A model generated the notes under the pieces. The model searched no databases and was not told the DNA's origin. It worked only from the letters and a program-made list of their open reading frames with translations. A DNA stretch of 64,000 bases from Symsagittifera roscoffensis (taxonomy: Eukaryota; Xenacoelomorpha; Acoela; Convolutidae): the NCBI RefSeq assembly GCF_963678635.1, contig NC_087062.1, positions 68,183,415-68,247,414 of the forward strand. The letters run 5' to 3'. This document shows, piece after piece, positions 20,753 through 32,820 of the stretch; the first letter of the stretch is position 1; each line of letters starts with the position of its first letter. Made by a program: the position numbers and the translations under genes.

Positions 20753-22764
20753 ATTTGATCTGAAAAATTTCCAAGTAATAGAAAAAAATAATATATCCAG
20801 ATTTGGACGACATTAATTTTAATTCCAACATTGTAGTTTCTAAATTCAAACCAAATGAGGTATGACAAAATTGAAATTTAGAAACACATGCACTATTTTT
20901 CGAATCGATGGTCAACCCAGTTATCATTGCAATATCTAGAATTTATAGCTACCTTCAAACTACGTCTTCCATGGATTTTTGAAAGAGCCGTCGTTTGGTT
21001 TTTTAACTTTGTTATTTGAATTTCACCCAAATTCTAAATGATCACAAGTGCCGCTGAAGATTTTTTTGGGCAAAGTCAGCATTTTTTTCTGCGTTCAGTA
21101 CATAAAATTATTAAGTAGGTTCCGGACTGAAAAAAAAACAATAGTAGAAATAGCTAGGCACTGTCTATTTCATAGTTATTGCACTAATTCTGGCATCATT
21201 TTATCAAAAATCGTGGTATAATTCTGGCTCCTTTTGCTTGCACTCAACGCGATATCAAAACCAATGCTTTTCATGATGCCGATAAATTCTCGAAACTATC
21301 TTTAGATGGAAAAAATTTACCTCAAATAAACAATCTTGTTAAATCCTACAAACTTCTTTTATTAATTATGGTCCAGAAATCAGAGCAAACAGAAAAAGAG
21401 TAAATTAAAAGCAACTAAGTCAAATCCCGTCGATACACTTTCTTTTGAATTAGTTCAATTTTTCAACTTTTTCAAACTAACTTCGACACGAAGGGTTACG
21501 CAAAAACGTGACAATTCATTCATACTGGTGTCCTTCTGCAAGGAAAATTGAACAATATTAAGGTAATATAACATGTTGAGCTCAGATCACCAAATCCTTG
21601 ACGAAGGAACTCCATAAATCAGTTGATAAGCTTTTTGAGAGCTCCTACTGTTAAATTAGGACTTGATTCAGAGAAATTTCAGAGTTCAACAACCGTTTTC
21701 CCAGCAAATCTGAGAAAAAGAAAACGAAATTGTTCAAAGTCACAAAAAAAACTTGTTTAGAATGAAAAACACCAACCACCGGAAATTAAGCTACAGCAAA
21801 AGAGCTTATACTACCATTTGAGAAACACCATTTATTACAGAATTTTTTTAGAAAATGTGTTTTAAAAATCAAAAAAGAGAAACCAATTTTTTTCATTTTT
21901 TAAAAATTATTATGAAAAAAAAACAGACCAAATCGTTTTGTGACAACTTGATGCAAGTTGTGTGATTTTTGTCCGCCAAGAAATAACAATCACGAAACTT
22001 CGAATCAATTTTCAACAAAAATTCAGATAGATTTAAGACCTTAATACAACGATACTCAATTCAATGAAATCGACCTGCTTTTTCTCGAGATTGAAAACAA
22101 GTTTAATATAAAGTTATCAGTCTTTTCAAAAGTCCACAAAATTTTAAACCCCAATTCCATACGATTTAACCAAGAATTTTTAAGGATATACGGCCATTAA
22201 ACCAAAGGTTTTTCTTAACTCTACAATTTTTCATTTTTAGGGTTCTACAAAAACACAAAACCTCCAATTTCAATGCACACTGAAACTAACTTTCTCAAAA
22301 GATATGAAAAAAAGTTTCAATTTTGACATGTTGTTTGCAATAAAAAGGTTGAAGCAATTTTTTGTTTCCCATCTGTTAAAACTTACGATCCAGTAAAATG
22401 TTGTTTTGGTTTCTGAAAAACAGTGTGCAAATATTAAACCCGTATTTTAACTAGGATAATCAACGAATGTATCTTGAGGGATAAAATCTCAGAAAACATA
22501 AAAAGTAACACATTACAAAAAACAAGCTACAGCCGGTTCAACCATCTACCAACCATTTCCTTAACATCGTTTGATTTATTTTCTTTTAAGAAAAAAAGTC
22601 ATTTTATCTCTACAAAATCAACTTCATTTTGTACCTAGCCCCAAAGAATTCAGAACTGGGCCTAAAAATTGACCAATAGTGCTCTTCAATAGACATTTTA
22701 AAAATAAGTTTCATTTCGACGTAGAGGCTGCAATTTTCATTGATCACACGCTAATATAGTAAAC
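20753..22764. other. Intergenic, no feature seen
   Basis: About 2 kb of AT-rich DNA between the tandem-C2 gene and the reverse transcriptase remnant. I find no exon-like segment, RNA gene or obvious repeat on either strand. Confidence 0.5.
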
Positions 22765-23110
22765 TGGATTCTAAAAAACAGACAGCAGTTAGATATCATA
22801 ATGATGCATCTTCTGATTGGCTAAGCACGGTACTATTCAGCGTGCTATACTTGGATTTCCAAAATTCATCTTAATTTGTACATGATACGCGCCAGAAACT
22901 CTAGACAATCCAACTGCTCTTGAACAGTACGCCGATGATACAATACTGCTAAGTTTCCTTACTGCTAAATTTCGAATCATGAGTCCGCAAATCCAAACAT
23001 TGAGTACAAACTCAGAAAAATCTCAGAAGTTCTTTTCAAATAACTGGTTCATAATTTTATATAAATTTCATTCGATCATTTCTTCTGCCCTACAAAAAAA
23101 CTCTTAGATG
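22765..23110 (+). pseudogene. Decayed LINE-type reverse transcriptase fragment (YADD motif)
   Basis: Pieces of a non-LTR reverse transcriptase are readable in two frames. From about 22770 one frame gives SKKQTAVRY...SSDWLSTV, the segment that precedes GVPQGS in LINE polymerases. After a frameshift near 22840 another frame gives ILGFPKF (decayed GVPQGSILGP) and, past an in-frame TGA, APETLDNPTALEQYADDTIL with the catalytic YADD at about 22930. It then continues with IQTL...FFSNNWF, which matches the next conserved block. Upstream and downstream domains are not recognisable. It is a dead fragment. Confidence 0.72.
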
Positions 23111-23999
23111 TAAATTAGATGGAAATTTTTTTTTTTCTTAAATAAAAAAAAAATTATTGCAAAAGATGGCTGTTGCAATCCAAATCTACAAATGCATACG
23201 AAATGATTATTTCTACGAACCAGAGTTTTCTACTCAATGCTCTTGTTTTAAGCCATTTAAGTTTTGAATAATTGCCCAAAAAATCTACAAAGGATCTAGT
23301 AATTGCACCCATTCGTTTCTCCTGCCTGGGTTGTTAAAAACTGATTTCTTTCAGATGTCATCCGTATTTACATCAAAAGAAATTTTTAACAACATGGGTA
23401 TTCACTGACTCATGTCTATGACGAAAACCCGTACATCATTAAAGTTTAAAAAAACTTGATCAGAGAGAATAGACTCTGCTATTGGTTTGCTAAATACCCA
23501 ACAGAGTCTGTTAAACACCCAACAGAATGCCAGTTTGTTCATCGACTGTTGAAACGTTTTTTTTTCTCATATTCTGATAATGTACACTTGTTTCATATGC
23601 AATCATTGTTTCAACCGCAAAAGTTGATGCAACAATGTAGTGCTTCTCTCTCTTTTAAACACTTTTAGAAAAAAATTAGACAAAACATCGCTTTTTTTAC
23701 CCTTTGACTCATTAATTAGATCAGGCCAGCGAAAAAGAAGTTTTCTCAAAAAAATAACGAAAAGAATGACCTCTGAGAGACTTTTGGCAACCAGAATTGA
23801 AGTTTGATCTTCACCCTTCCTCCCTTGTCATGTTCTTATCCTTCACCATAATTGCTATTGCCGTTTTTTCAAAGGGTCGTCCCTCTTTTTAATCACCCAA
23901 ATTTATTTTCCAACAATTTTGTTTAGCCAAATGACTAAATTTGAGAATATGATTCCAGCAATTATTAATTACAACAATTTAAAAAATCTTCAAAAAGGT
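23111..23999. other. Intergenic, little structure
   Basis: No exon or element recognised. A short imperfect repeat TAAATACCCAACAGAGT / TAAACACCCAACAGAAT lies near 23489-23529. Confidence 0.45.
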
Positions 24000-25960
24000 A
24001 ACACTGCTTAATAAATCGCTTGCCGCGAAGCAAACCGATCCAAAAATAAGATTATAATTAGGATTTAGACTGGATAGTTCGATTAAACATAACAAGACTG
24101 CTCATATCAGGGAAAAGCCCAGAATGTTCCGACTGCCCGTTAATTAGTCTGGAACAATTTTTGGTAAACGTTTTTTTGACAAGCTATGAATTTTAGGCTG
24201 ATAATATTAAATTTGAGTCGTTTATGGAAATAATAAGACCAACTAACCAGCCTCAATTCAATTTGGAACAACTTCGATAATTTGGCACGCATAAAAAGTT
24301 CGCGCATTGAAACAATATATCAAAGTAATATTCCAGCAGTCAAGCCCCACTTTAGTCTAGTGCAAGCATACTCGCTTGGAAATCAAAAGATTTACGGATC
24401 GATGCCATAAGCATTCAAATTTTCTAAAATCGATTCGAATAAAAAAAACACCCGTGCAAATATCTTCCTCACAGTTTGGAACAATTAACTGACTAGCAAT
24501 GTAAAAATATAATGTTTAGATAGCAAGTCACGCTTATCAATAGTATTTCAATGCCGCCGTAATAGGTTCATGATCGTACTAATGCAAACTCACATTTTTT
24601 TTTTAAAATGCGATTGATTGAACTCTGTGGCAAAATGTTTAGATGCATGATTTTTAGTTTCACATGTTATTCTGTTACTCTTTTTTCAAGTAAATTTAGT
24701 TACTTTTTTCTAAATTAGCTTATTTTGTACGTCACTGTAATCAATTTGAATTGATTTTTGCAGCAGAAAAAAAATCAAAATAAGCAAGTTAAACTATTCA
24801 AAGTTGCTGCTTCAAAAAAATTTGGGCATTAGACAGTCAAATTATTGAAAAAAAAATTGTTCCAAGTTTTTGAATTCAATTGTTTTGATTATTAGAATTT
24901 GATTAAAAAATTGTGTTTTTAATATTTTTTCCAGGTTTAGGTTGAAACTCTTCAGCTTTAGTCAGCCATAAAAAAAGAAATAATCGCATGTATTTGCTAC
25001 TCTGATAAGTTTTGCACCATTTTCATCCCAGCTTGTTTTAAAAATCATGATTGGAAATTTTTTTGATATCTGAACTTTAATTTGAACTACTATCGCATAG
25101 ACGACACCTGTTCTCCGTGAGATGCATGTATTGTCTAAAATAGTGTTCATCCTAACACAAAATCAGTTGACGTCAATAAATCTAGCATTATACACACTAA
25201 TAAAATTAAACTACAATTTCAATCTGATTTTGAAGGTAATTAATTAAATTAAGCCTGCTTTTAAAACTCTCACTCAACTACCTACCCCAATCGACAAATT
25301 TCGAATATGGAAAAAAAAACGAAAAAATATCCCTTTTTGCTTCTAGATTTTCAAAAACTTGGCAAATATTTTTTTTGCCTTTTACCCACTTTCCAAATTG
25401 TGGAAAGATTATCTTCTGTAGCTACTATTGTTCCAATTTTTCAACTATTGGATAATTTGGCCAATTTGATCATTCCGACTTTTGAAGAAAAGAACGAAAG
25501 TTTGAGCTCAAGTTTCTAACTTTCTGACGAGTTTCAATTTTTTAATTAGACTTTTTCGATTGAAATTTTCATACGATCTGAATTGTTTTGGTGCTTTGAG
25601 TTGAAAGATGATTTGATTGATGTTTCAATTGAAAGAACACATCTTTCTCAACAGAAACCACCCAGAGTACAAATGTTTTATCTTTTTTCTTTAAATCGGA
25701 AGAATTTTAAATAACTTTGCCTGATACAAGCAGTCTTGTTTAGATTGAAATCTGAATTAAGCAATACTTGACAAATTTACATCAGTTAAGTTTTGCTAAA
25801 TTTTAGGACTTGGTTAGTTTTAAAGAAACAAAAATGATTAAATGTTGAAAAAAGACTATTTTTTAGCTTTGTATGGCGAGTGGTGGTTCCATTTAGGGAA
25901 TTTGTGCATTTTTTACTTTTCATTTAACCGCCATATCAAAATCAGCGTAAACATTTTCAA
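24000..25960 (+). repeat. Diverged direct duplication, copy A
   Basis: Blocks here recur in the same order at 26000-28850. Examples: AGGATTTAGACTGGATAGTTCG (24059, with AGGATTTAGAGGGGATAGTTCG at 26027); TTTTTGCAGCAGAAAAAAA and GTTGCTGCTTCAAA (24755-24815, with 26331-26410); CACAAAATCAGTTGAC (25157, with 27808); GACTTTTGAAGAAA (25478, with 28190); and TGGTTCCATTTA plus CATTTAACCGCCA (25882-25932, with 28770-28818). The two copies differ a great deal and have unequal spacing. Confidence 0.68.
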
Positions 25961-25999
25961 AAAGTAAAAATGCTTAAAAAATAAAATGCCGCAAAGAAA

Positions 26000-28850
26000 A
26001 TCAATTTCAATTTTGTATCCAGTTAGGATTTAGAGGGGATAGTTCGTTTAAAAACAGCTAAATTATTAACGAGGGGAAAATCTCATAAAGTTGCTCTATT
26101 TCCAAAGTTTTCAAATGCCACCGGCATAGGCTCATGACCAAACCGTTGCGTATTACCAGCTACTTTTATGAACTGTTGGTTGGTTGAACTGTTGAATAAA
26201 TCAGCTCATTGAACTAAATTTCAGATGAATTTTAGTTGCATATGTTGTAATGTTGCCCTTTCTATTAAACAAAGTTGTTTTTTTTTCTTTTTCAGCTCGA
26301 ACTAAACGTCTCTGTAATCAATATGGGTTCACTTTTGCAGCAGAAAAAAATCAAAACAACAAACAACTAAATTGTTTTCATTGATTTCAACTAATCAAAT
26401 TTGCTGCTTCAAACATTTTTTGGGTATTAGACAGTCGAATTATTGAACGCATTTTGCGTTAAAATTTTGAAATAAAATGATTATCACTGCTGAGCAAAAA
26501 AAAAACTGATTTAAAATTTTCTAGAATTTTCTTTTATTAATCGAAAACAGTTTGCTTGGAAGAAAAAATTCAACCCGATCTTCTTACGTCATTTTTCTCG
26601 AGGTTCAGAAATTTTAAATTTTTTGTCCCTTGAAATCAATTATACGGGGAAGTTTTGATTAAACTGTTTTTTTTATTATCTGAAAAAAGATTACATGTGA
26701 TTATACCTGAAAAGTTTTACATGTGATTGTTTTTGCTAAAAGTTAATTTGTTGTGCTTTGATTGCTGCCTCATTGGAAAGAAAATTGTGACGTAGCTGTT
26801 AAAAAACTTGAACGTTAACACTCAAAAACGCGACCTCAGATGGCAGTGGGATTTTTCAGGGCTTGGTCTCGATACCCTGAGTTTTGCTTAGTCTATTAGT
26901 CTAAAGTTTCGGGTTGCAGTTGAAAAAATTATCATTTTTAGTCCCATAAAATTTTTAAATTTTTGACCTCAAATTGTGTTTTAAGTTTTTTAATAAGATT
27001 AGGTTACAAATGTCCAATATTAGTCAAGCACAAATAAATAAAAGTATGTTTTAGCCGGTCTGATAAATTTTGCGTCGTTTTCAACGCGTCTTGTTTTTCT
27101 TGCTTTAAAGGAGATATGAATTTCTATGTTAAACTTATCGTTGTTTGTTTAATCAAAGAAATGGATTTAAAATTATTGAATTATGAGCTTTTCGAGCACT
27201 TGGGTTATAGAAAATAAAAGAAGGTCAAAAAAGAGGGTTGGTTTAACTTTCGATTCGCTTGCTTATGTGTCAAGTAAACCCGTTTTGAGCAGAGTATTTC
27301 ATAGCAACGGAAAAATAAAAATGTTTTGCGCTCAATACAATATTTATATCACATGTGATTGTTTCCGTAAACTCCAATTTTTAAAACTATGGACAATTAA
27401 ATCGATATACAATTTGTTTCCTTTGAAGCGTAAGTTACTATTTAATCCGACTCAGAAATTGTTACAATTTGATTTGAGGCAAATATTTCGCAACAATTAT
27501 TTATTTCTAGATTAACTAGTGCGAATTATCTAACTTAGTATTCTACAAAGCGTATGGGGCAAGATTCCCAAAAAATTGAAAATATTGGATTTTTTCTGTT
27601 TTTTTTCAAATTTTGTTACCAATTTTTGTATTTTCCAAAAAATGATTTCTTTTGTTGACTCTATTGAGCAATCAGAACTTTCTGTGATTTGCCATGATAG
27701 GAGTAATCTTGTTCTATTCTGAAACTTCGTTTCGATTACTTTTGTATAGATGAAATCTATTTTCCTTCAGATTGAATATTTTGTCTGAAATCGCGAACAT
27801 CCTGACACAAAATCTGTTGACTCTCAAAATTTTCATTTTAATTTTGAAAATATATCTTTATATTATGCCTGCTTCTAAAAGTGTTAACTCGAATACCCAA
27901 CCAAATGATAAATTTTGAATCTGAAAAAAATATCCAAAAATTGTCAAATGTTTCATTTTTTTGCTTCTATGTTTCCAAAAAGTTTGGGATTTTTACCCGT
28001 CCTCCAACATTTACCAGACCTCCGAAAATTGGGGGAAATTTGGAACTATTTTTTAGGGAAAATCAAGAATTGCTTTTTTCCTGATTTTGGTCACACGTTA
28101 TTTATTCACACGATTTTGTTCACACGATCTTGTCTAACACTTATTGCTTCAATTTTTGAAAACTTGGATCAGTTCGTCGATTTTTTCCCAACTTTTGAAG
28201 AAATGATGGAATAATTGAGGTTTTTTCTCGTTGAGTGTTTTTCTCTTTCAGACAAGTTCTAATTATTCAACTAGTCTTTTTAGATTGAGGTTTTTATACG
28301 CTCTGAATAGTATCGGTGTCTTGGGCTCAAATATATGATAATTAGGAAGTCGAAATATGTCTTGAGAAAAAAAACCACACCGGGCACCAGTATTTAATTC
28401 ATGCTTCAAAAGTCGCAAAAAACAGGCCACAGGCCAGTTGATCCAAATTTTGTATTAATAGACACACTATTTTCCAAAAAGTTAATAGACACAAATTTCT
28501 AAAAAAAAATTTCATCCTTCTTTCTCAAATACGAGGTCAGAAAGATTATTCAGTAGTTGCCCATTATACAAGCTGTTATGTTTAGATTGATATCTCAATT
28601 ATGCAAAACCAACTTTCCTGCGAGAGCAACCCAGGCTTGCTCTGTATTCTGAAGCTCCTTCGAAACCTCAATGACAAGTTCTGAATTTATTTGACTTGGT
28701 TAATTTTATTGAAACAAAAATGATAAATGGTGTAAAAAAAACTATATCTAAGCTTCGTATAGCGTTTAATGGTTCCATTTACTGCATTTAAGCATGTTTT
28801 ACATTTCATTTAACCGCCAGTTTCAAAAACTGCGCTTTTCATCTTTTTTT
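26000..28850 (+). repeat. Diverged direct duplication, copy B
   Basis: Partner of 24000-25960. It ends about 50 bases from the stop codon of the kinase gene, so its distal end forms that gene's 3' flank. It includes roughly 0.9 kb (26500-27050 and 27150-27700) with weak or no counterpart in copy A. No coding sequence is recognised. Confidence 0.65.
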
Positions 28851-28867
28851 AGAAGTGCCGATTATCT

Positions 28868-28873
28868 TTTAAT
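28868..28873 (-). terminator. ATTAAA polyadenylation signal candidate for the kinase gene
   Basis: On the - strand an ATTAAA lies about 25 bases after the kinase stop codon. It is the common AATAAA variant. The 3' UTR would be very short, so a more distal signal may be used instead. Confidence 0.25.
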
Positions 28874-28897
28874 TAAATGTTATAAATAACTAATTTT

Positions 28898-29343
28898 TCA
28901 TGAGTTCTTGTCCATTACGAATTTGTGCTTCAAAATATCCTTGGGTTGCATGCGCTTTGGGATGGACACTTCGATCAAATTGTCAATCAAATCCCTGGCA
29001 CTGTCTGTAACAGTGTCCCAATACGGGGAGAGATACTCAAACTCTCCTCTCTGAATTGTGTCGAAAAGTTCGTCCTGATTTCTCTCCAAACTGCGAAAAG
29101 GAGGGAACCCACAAAGTAGAATATAAGCTATAACCCCGACCGCCCAGTTATCAACATCGAGACCATATCCCTTCTCGGCTAGTATTTCGGGTGCGACGTA
29201 AGTCGGGGTTCCACAGACAGCAAATATTTTCTTCTTTGCGACAGTTGCCAGGCCAAAGTCACAAAGTTTTACTCGTTTAATGCGACCCGACGAGTCTTTC
29301 TCGACCAATATGTTTTCGGGTTTGATGTCACGGTGAACAATTT
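28898..29343 (-). CDS. DCLK: DCLK-like kinase, exon 2 (catalytic loop to C-terminus)
   Basis: 446 bases encoding residues 864-1011. The acceptor GTTTCAG (ending at 29344) is followed by AAATTGTTCACCG. With the G carried over from exon 1 this restores EIVHRDIKPEN. The exon holds the catalytic loop, DFG, activation segment (KKKIFAVCGTPTY), APE motif and C-lobe, and ends FVMDKNS. No autoinhibitory or calmodulin-binding tail follows. Confidence 0.88.
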
Positions 29344-32054
29344 CTGAAACAAAAATTATGTTTTTCAATCAAAGTAAATTCTAGTTTATGAGAATTTGAT
29401 CTATTCATTATCATTTGATGAGTCAGTTTAACAAACTGAATATTAAGAGTTATGAAAAACTTGCCTTTAGAGTGCAGGTACAGCAAAGCTTCAGCGAGAG
29501 ATCTGACTATCAAAGCCGTCTGGGGTTCATCAAACTTGACACTTTCGGCAATCGCATCGAACAAATCGCCTCCCGGTACTTTCTCCATAACCATGTAAAT
29601 ACGGGTAGGAGTTTCGAACACTTCATACAGTTTGGCAATATTTGGGTGGTCACACTTTGAATGGATTTTGATTTCTTCTTTCACGTTGTCCACGTTGCTG
29701 GCTATTTTCTGTTTGTCCATAACTTTCAGAGCGAATTCTCTGCAGTCGGGGGCTGCTAGACCAGGCGGATCTCCATCTATTAGTTCAGCATTAAATACTG
29801 TTGCAAATGCGCCTTCGCCAATTTTCTCCCTGATTTTAAACCTGCGCTTAACTTCCTCTTCTTGAACCATTGGTTGAATAACTCCCATTTCACGTGTTTT
29901 TTCACGCTCTTTTTCAGCTTTTTCACGCTCTTCCGCTTCTTTTGCCAATCGATCTTTTTCCTCTTTCTTCCTTTTTTCTTCTTCTGCTTTACGACGAGCT
30001 TCTTCGGCTTTCCGAGCTTCTTCGGCTTTCCGAGCTTCTTCGGCTTTCCGAGCTTCTTCGGCTTTCCGAGCTTCTTCGGCTTTTCGAGCCTCTTCGGCTT
30101 TACGCCGGGCATCTTCTGCCTTCTGAGCTTCTTCGGCTTTCCGAGCTTCTTCGGCTTTCCGAGCTTCTTCGGCTTTCCGAGCTTCCTCGGCTTTCCTATC
30201 TTCTTCCGCTTTACGACGGGCTTCTTGGGCTTTGCGATCTTCTTCTGCTTTCCGAGCTTCTTCGGCTTTCCGAGCTTCCTCGGCCAACTCGGCTTCTCGA
30301 TTTCTCTTACGTTTTTCTGCTTCTTCCTCGTCCAGTTTGGCTAGCCTTTCTCTCTCCTCTTGCTCTCGTCTTCGTTTATCTTTCATTCGCTGTCGTTCTT
30401 CAGCTTCGGCCTGTCGACGAATCATCTCAGTCTGCTCTTTCATTTTCATTCGTCTTTCAGCTTCGTCCTCGGCTTTCATCCCATGTTTCTTGTTTCGAGA
30501 TGCCAGTTTTTCCTCCTTTTGTCGTTGTTTTTCGGCCTCTTGGGCCAGTTGGAGCTCGGCGTCGGCGGGACTCAAGAACATTCGCGACTGAGAAGGTGGG
30601 TTGGAACTTGCACGATGACGTTTCTTCATTTGCTGAGCCGCTGTGAAATGCTGTTGTCGACGTTTGTCCAGCAGCATCTTGTCGTGTTCTGCTTTTCGTC
30701 GTTTTCGCTCCTGGTTTTCTGCATCTCGGTGAAGTTGATCCAGTCTTGGAGACAAAACAAGATCCATTTTTGGAGACGGCGAAGAGTACTTTTTCAACTC
30801 TGCTTCTAGCAAAACAACCGAATGATTAAAAACTCTTGCTCGACCTTTCAAACCGAATTTTATTTCTTGATTTCTTCTTTCTCTTTCGCTCAGCTCACAT
30901 TTTCGAACTTTTTGATTTATTCTTTGATCCGCTCCTTGACCCATGTATAACTCATCGCGAGTCATGGAATCTGTAAGCCAGTCTTTTCCAGACCCATTCA
31001 AGTTCTCATTCCTGGTTACGTCAACTTTCTCTTTCAACCAAAACGGAATGACATTCTTATTATCGGCTCTTGGCTCTGATTTTGATCTTTGACCTTCTTT
31101 GGCTTTCTTTTCACGGGTGGATGCGAGTTCATCTCGAATCATTAAACCTATGTTAACGTCTAGACTGTCACGTGAACGTCTCGACACCCCTTGAATTCCT
31201 GACTCTGAGTTCAAATCGTAGTCGCTGAATCCACTGTCTGTTTTGTTCGAATTCTCCCCTTTTACGGCAGCCGACATCTGAACTGCCGTTTCGCCTGCTA
31301 ATATTTTCTTTATAGCTTTCAAAGTGGCATCTGCGATCTTTTCTTTGGCCGATCCCACCAGTACTACATCATCAGAGCTGAAAAGCTGTTTGATACTCTT
31401 CACTTCCTGGTTTTCAAGTGTGAATACTTTCTTCAGCTTTTCCTGGAAAAGTGAACCGTATCCTATTTGTGCCTCGATTTCCTCGAGCAAAGATGCCACG
31501 GTCATTTTGCTTATATCATTCACCATTATTTCTAGCGAGACGTCCGGCTCCTTGTCCGGGATGATCTGGAACTTTTTCGCCTGGTACTCGCGTTCTTTCG
31601 GGTGCCGCAAGCCGAGGTGTCCGACGTACCCGACCATTTTGTCTCTCGGAACTGTTGACCCGAATGGAAAATCTGCCGGGTTCGTACGGTTGTTTCCCCT
31701 TCGGCCATATCTCCGTTTTATAGGCGGCAACTCCAGTCTCGCCGGTTGCCCTGTGTCCACTTTCGGCGGAATGTGCGAATACTGATCTGCTCGTGCTCCC
31801 GACAAATTTCCGAGCGAGTTCGCGGGCATTCGAGTAGCGGTATTGAAAAAATAACGCGGATTTCCATCAACGAAGTAGCCTTGAAATCTTCGCCCGTTGC
31901 AAAGAGGGCAGTTTCTGCAAACCGACGAGCAGCCCTCAGTTTCAGCTCCCTGTCGGCGAGTTTTCCAAGCATGCCTGTTGCTTCGAGCAATGTATCTTTT
32001 GTACGCCCATGGGTTATTAGTATTTGTAGGAACCAATTTTGCTTTAATGACCAT
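28898..32054 (-). CDS. DCLK: Doublecortin-like serine/threonine kinase with long charged helix (2 exons, 1011 aa)
   Basis: The coding sequence is 32054-29465 joined to 29343-28898. A single doublecortin domain (about 171-240; KKVFTL...VKSIKQLF..DDVVLVG) would bind tubulin. Residues about 440-725 are an almost purely charged stretch with KAEEAR repeats (about 590-700), predicted to be one long helix. The kinase domain (about 739-1005) is CaMK-group: GEGAFATV loop 746-753, catalytic Lys777, HRDIKPEN with Asp869, DFG Asp892, GTPTYVAPE, and GYGLDVDNWAVGVIAYILLCGFPPF, which is DCLK-typical. All catalytic residues are present, so it should be active. Vertebrate DCLK1/2 have two DCX domains and no such helix. 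The N-terminus has a CRNCPLC Cys motif of unknown role. Start: first ATG in a frame closed by an upstream TAA near 32150. Confidence 0.88.
29344..29464 (-). other. 121-bp GC-AG intron in the kinase gene
   Basis: The donor is AAAG|GCAAGT at 29464 and the acceptor GTTTCAG at 29344. This GC donor is the only nearby choice that keeps the frame and yields LHSKEIVHRDIKPEN. The GT four bases further in (GGCAA|GT) would shift the frame. AG|GCAAGT is the classic strong consensus of GC-AG introns. Confidence 0.85.
29465..32054 (-). CDS. DCLK: DCLK-like kinase, exon 1 (N-terminus, DCX, charged helix, kinase N-lobe)
   Basis: 2590 bases, 863 codons plus one base, an unusually long uninterrupted exon for this locus. 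It encodes the N-terminal extension, the DCX domain, a Ser/Lys-rich linker (240-440), the charged repeat helix and the kinase up to LLYLHSK. The repeat region is built of near-identical DNA modules (the reverse complement of GAGCTTCTTCGGCTTTCC), so copy number may vary between individuals. Antisense reading of those modules creates long false open frames. Confidence 0.87.
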
Positions 32055-32675
32055 TTTGAAATTAGTTAAGAATTCAGAATAAGTTAAAAAATTGCCAAAA
32101 AATGCGATTGAAGATTTGTTATTACTACAATGAAAAAAAAATATTACCGATTAATTTTTGATCATATGTAAACGCACGTAAGCGGTTGTTTTGAAATTAT
32201 TCTCAAGAATGAGGAAATGTTTTGATTAATTTACGGATTTGGTATCCAAAACGGCTTTATTTTAAGAGTAGGTGCCAAAACAAATCAAGAAGCGGTTATT
32301 CTGGATCTTATGAGCAGTAGTAATATTACAAAGTAACCAACTTCTTGGCTCCATTCCAATCTCGGAGGCAAAAACACAGCGGTCCTTCTTCTAAAGGTTT
32401 TTTTTTCAGACAATCAAAGGAAGAAATGCCATAATAGTAAGAAAGATACTTTCAAAAACAACAATGACAAACAGTTTCCCACTGCATGTCTTGTGCACTT
32501 AAATCTTTTCGTTATAGGTGAGGGATGGGACGGATTTTTGACACACTTTTACATTGACTTAATTTACTTTACAACCGCTAACTTAACTAAACGCTAAAAG
32601 ACTCCTGTAAAAGATAAAAATTTGCCGAAAACTTTCATACGAAGTTTTGGGTGGGTGCCCGGTTTGACCAAAAAT
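32055..32675 (-). other. Upstream flank of the kinase gene
   Basis: The frame stays open without an ATG for about 95 bases above the start and then meets TAA. No clear TATA box or other core promoter element is visible. The sequence is AT-rich. Confidence 0.4.
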
Positions 32676-32820
32676 GATAATCATACAATTTTCATATATG
32701 GAAAAATGCTAATCATTCACTTTTCATGCAATTCCATAAGTACAGAAAATTGCATGAAAGGTTAATGATAAATGATTTTTGTTTATGGAAACTGTATGTC
32801 TAGCATTTTTCCATGAGCCA
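32676..32820. repeat. Nested foldback upstream of the kinase gene
   Basis: Two nested inverted repeats are visible. The inner pair, TTTCATGCAATT (32722-32733) and AATTGCATGAAA (32748-32759), is perfect with a 14-base loop. The outer pair, GGAAAAATGCTA (32700-32711) and TAGCATTTTTCC (32801-32812), is also perfect. Similar words recur at 33478-33545 (GTATGACTAG...GTATGATTAGCATTTTT). It is probably a small foldback element. Confidence 0.78.

Noticed and set aside
29862-30646. Long + strand open frames over the kinase repeat, reading FGFPSFFGF or LLRLSELLRL repeats
   Set aside because: They are the antisense of the KAEEAR coding repeats, which are stop-free on both strands because of their composition. 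The - strand frame continues into DCX and kinase domains.
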